The translations under genes and the position numbers were made by a program. 64,000 nt of DNA from positions 37,933,197 through 37,997,196 of the forward strand of contig CM019701.1 in assembly GCA_009760885.1 (NCBI GenBank), given 5' to 3'. The stretch comes from Achatina immaculata (taxonomy: Eukaryota > Mollusca > Gastropoda > Stylommatophora > Achatinidae). The notes beneath the pieces are model-generated. The model saw only the letters and a list, made by a program, of their open reading frames with translations, had not been told where the DNA came from and ran no database searches. Of this stretch, positions 61,493 to 64,000 are shown piece by piece. Within the stretch, counting starts at the first letter, position 1. The number at the start of each line of letters is the position of its first letter.

Positions 61493-62660
61493 TGATGTAA
61501 ACAGGGAAAGAGATGAAGAAAAGGTCAAGATATGTCTCACAGTGGTTGCCCTCGAACTGCCTCCACTGAATGCAGCATGGAAAGGGTTGACGCCATCATT
61601 AAACAAGAGGGACGTGTCACAGTATCTGAAATCGCTGTAAATCTTGGAATAGGACACAATGCAGTACAGGAAATGATTGAAACCCTAGGCTATAGAAAAG
61701 TTTGTGCTTGCTGGGTCCCACATTTGTTGACTGAAGATCACAAAGCTGTGAGAAAAACTCTGCCCGCCGGACAACTGAGGAAATTTAGAAAATAGATTGG
61801 GAAATACTTCCACACCCTGCCTATAGCCCCGACCTGGCACCCAGTGATTACTGTCTTTTCGATTTTGTGAAAGAACAAATGTGAGGCCATCACTACGACA
61901 CAGGAGAGAACATCCAGAAAGCAGTGCATCTGTGCCTTCAGTCAGCTGGAACAGAATTCTTCCAGGGGGGTATTTTCAAACTTTCAGAGCGATGGGAAAA
62001 ATGTATGCAGAGAAATGGAGATTATGTTAAAAAGTAAAGAAAAGAATGCAGATTAAGGTGATACATTTATATTTTCTCTATCTATAAATTCTGATTTTTA
62101 CAACATTTTGTTCACAACCTCGTAACAAAAGTGTCTGACGAACAAACATTAAGAACTTAGTAGGTTACATTCAATGTATAAGTCATGAACTGAACTCTTT
62201 CAAGTTTTAATTTACAACGTGGAAGTGAGAAACAGCCATAGTACATGAAAAACATTTCTGTTGGCACAAATAATAGAAATGTTATCCAGCAACATGCTTC
62301 TGAAAGAAAACCAGTAACCCAAGTTTTCTGTTCATGCCATTTTTAGAGCAGCTAATTTGAGTGACTCAAAACACATTTAAATAACAGTAGAGGAAGTCAA
62401 AACTGTAAAAAAGCTAAAAAAAAAAAAAAGAACACTTGGCTGTTCTGTTGGATTTGTCCAGTTAGTCTTTCATTAGAGTGTAATATTAACATTGTCAGTA
62501 TTTTAAACTGGAAGCAAGTAGCTTCAGAGATGTTTAAATTTACAGTTTGGTTTGGTGTTCTTACAGAAAACAAGGCAGGCCAGATTGAAATATGAACATT
62601 TTATTTTCTTAGAAAGCATTCTAGATATGTTACAAACACATCAGTCCACTTGTTTTCCAG

Positions 62661-62747
62661 CACGGTCAGTGATGGTGTTAAACGCAGATTATGGGTTTAT
62701 GTCCCCGGTGGAGAAAGCAGCCCAACCTGCAATAAAACATCCAAGAG
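62661..62747 (+). CDS. PARP4: Duplicate of PARP4-like exon 17
   Basis: Same sequence and splice sites as 60336-60422. Being phase 1-1, it could be spliced in after copy 1 or used instead of it. Confidence 0.55.
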
Positions 62748-63004
62748 GTACTCTTTAAAATGTGTGTAACAGAAGAGTGTCATATTACTGTACATTTACT
62801 TGTAGTTAAAGGTACTGAGACATCTACATGATTGTAGTTAGAGGTACTCAGTACTTATGTCATTATAGTTAAAACTACTCAGACATCTAGTAGAAGCAAA
62901 AAAACTTTATATCCATTTGGCTGTTCTGTTGAATTCCCCCTTTTCTCCACTGTCAGAAAAATATAAGATTAACATTGTCAGTATTTTAAACTGGAAAAGT
63001 AAGT

Positions 63005-63696
63005 TTAACTCTTCCCATGCCATGGGATATATATATATATATCAACACTTCTGATTTGTCAAGTTTTGGCCAGTGGTAGTATAACTACACATGCTTCATT
63101 TCATTAGAAAAACAGTGTAACTTTTGATTGTAAACAGTTTAGTGCGCATGTCTAGTGACCCTTGTCGCCATTTTGAAAGTGTTATTAACAACAGGGGGTC
63201 AAAATCAATGTTTCGATCAAAAATATTCTACTTTTGTGTGACTTCAGGCGCAAACATGTCCCCCTACGACTAGAGCACTGTTCGTTAATGTACCCTAAGT
63301 AGATCTAGACTATTAGATGGACTGGAGAAGTAGTTAGAAGGCTATTTCAGACATTGTTTTAAAGAGCATGTCACATATCATCACACGACGAGATCGGATA
63401 GTTCAGCAAGTAGATCTAGGCATTGCTGATGGTAAATAGTGTAATCAAGACATCGCCGATGGTAAATAGTATACAGTTATCAGCAAAAATCATCACACTA
63501 CATCTTTTTTCTTAAAAAAACTCTTCATTTATGAAATCTTCTTACATTTACAGCTATTTTAATGCATAATATGTATATTTTTAACTAAATAATTTGTTAA
63601 TTCATTTTTACAACTATACTTACATCAAGACCCATGCTTTTTGTCTGGCACAGATTGGAACATCTGTGTTTTTGCCTGTGGCATGGGAAGAGTTAA
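63005..63696 (+). mobile_element. TTAA MITE, copy 8 (plus)
   Basis: Duplicate of copy 7 through the tandem duplication, not an independent insertion. Confidence 0.9.
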
Positions 63697-63758
63697 TAAG
63701 TGTAAATCTTATGTTTATTTCATCATCATTAATATTTTACTAACATTTTTGCTTTCAG

Positions 63759-63817
63759 TTCAGTTTGATAAAAAAGGATTAAAAGGCTCCAAAGAGAAGC
63801 ATGATGTAGTGTTTTAG
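63759..63817 (+). CDS. PARP4: Duplicate of terminal exon 18
   Basis: Same as 61434-61492, TAG at 63815-63817. The unique 3' flank (63855 onward) follows this copy, so this one probably lies next to the ancestral 3' UTR. I see no AATAAA before 64000. Confidence 0.55.
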
Positions 63818-64000
63818 TGATGTAAACAGGGAAAGAGATGAAGAAAAGGTCAAGCATTATTTTGTGATACCAAAATGTGCTGCGGGAAAAAAATGAGTTA
63901 GAACTGTTTTTAGAATATGTAAGAATATATTTCTGAATAAGTAATTGATTTGAAATGTATTTAGAAAAGTTGAGCTAGAACATCTCTCTAATTCTCATTT

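Larger units (their letters stand above)
59206..61529 (+). repeat. 2.3-kb tandem duplication, copy 1
   Basis: 2,324 bp from inside the mariner relic to just after the gene's stop codon. Repeated at 61530-63854 with only a one-base A-run difference seen. Both breakpoints share CAAG. Confidence 0.96.
61530..63854 (+). repeat. 2.3-kb tandem duplication, copy 2
   Basis: Contains the mariner 3' part (to about 62123), duplicate exon 17, MITE copy 8 and duplicate exon 18. Only copy 1's mariner keeps its 5' inverted repeat, which fixes the direction of duplication. Confidence 0.96.

Noticed and set aside
60241..60335. Longer exon 17 starting at the AG near 60241
   Set aside because: It would need a phase-0 junction, whereas exon 16 ends in phase 1. 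The acceptor at 60335 fits.

Overview
The window is animal nuclear DNA: a spliced gene with GT-AG introns, AT-rich introns, and a dense load of retroelements, DNA transposons and satellites. Non-LTR elements with microsatellite tails, Penelope-like elements (PLEs), TTAA-flanked MITEs and tRNA-like SINEs suggest an invertebrate. A mollusc or other lophotrochozoan is my best guess, but that is inference.

One host gene runs on the + strand through the whole window. I reconstruct 18 phase-compatible exons from 24 to 61492, about 766 residues, as the 3' half of a PARP4 (vault poly(ADP-ribose) polymerase) homologue. The catalytic and VIT parts would lie upstream of the window. Exons 1-9 encode the vWA domain and the conserved stretch after it. 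Exons 10-12 are helical and unrecognised. Exon 13 is a complete ubiquitin-like domain ending in LRGG. Exon 15 carries an acidic MGFGLFD motif like the C-terminal tail of ribosomal P-stalk proteins. Exons 16-18 are charged and end at a TAG. I do not know the ubiquitin-like and stalk-like modules from vertebrate PARP4, and they are the main biological surprise here.

The introns are layered transposon deposits. 0-1.9 kb: a SINE split by a TTAA MITE, then a PLE 3' end. 4.7-17.7 kb: truncated non-LTR elements, MITEs, and a minisatellite grown from the end of exon 8. 18.2-23.4 kb: a nearly full-length PLE with 14-bp target-site duplications (TSDs), containing a MITE and a second PLE. 25.3-28.5 kb: a three-level nest (SINE, LINE, LINE). 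31.4-33.9 kb: a Tc1-like element containing a LINE. 34.4-53.8 kb: one 19.4-kb intron holding a minus-strand LINE, a noncoding retroelement, a 37-bp minisatellite of about 51 units, a three-copy tandem duplication and three LINE families. 56.5-58.6 kb: two short nonautonomous retroelements with TSDs. 58.9-63.85 kb: a mariner relic and a nearly perfect 2.3-kb tandem duplication that doubles the last two coding exons.

I label the LINE families by their 3' tails. A ends in (GA)n. B ends in (ATG)n. C ends in (AATG)n. D ends in (GAA)n. F ends in GGAAGGATGTAA. Short repeat tails and APE-type endonuclease plus RT suggest RTE-like elements. I found no LTR retrotransposon, CRISPR array or RNA gene.
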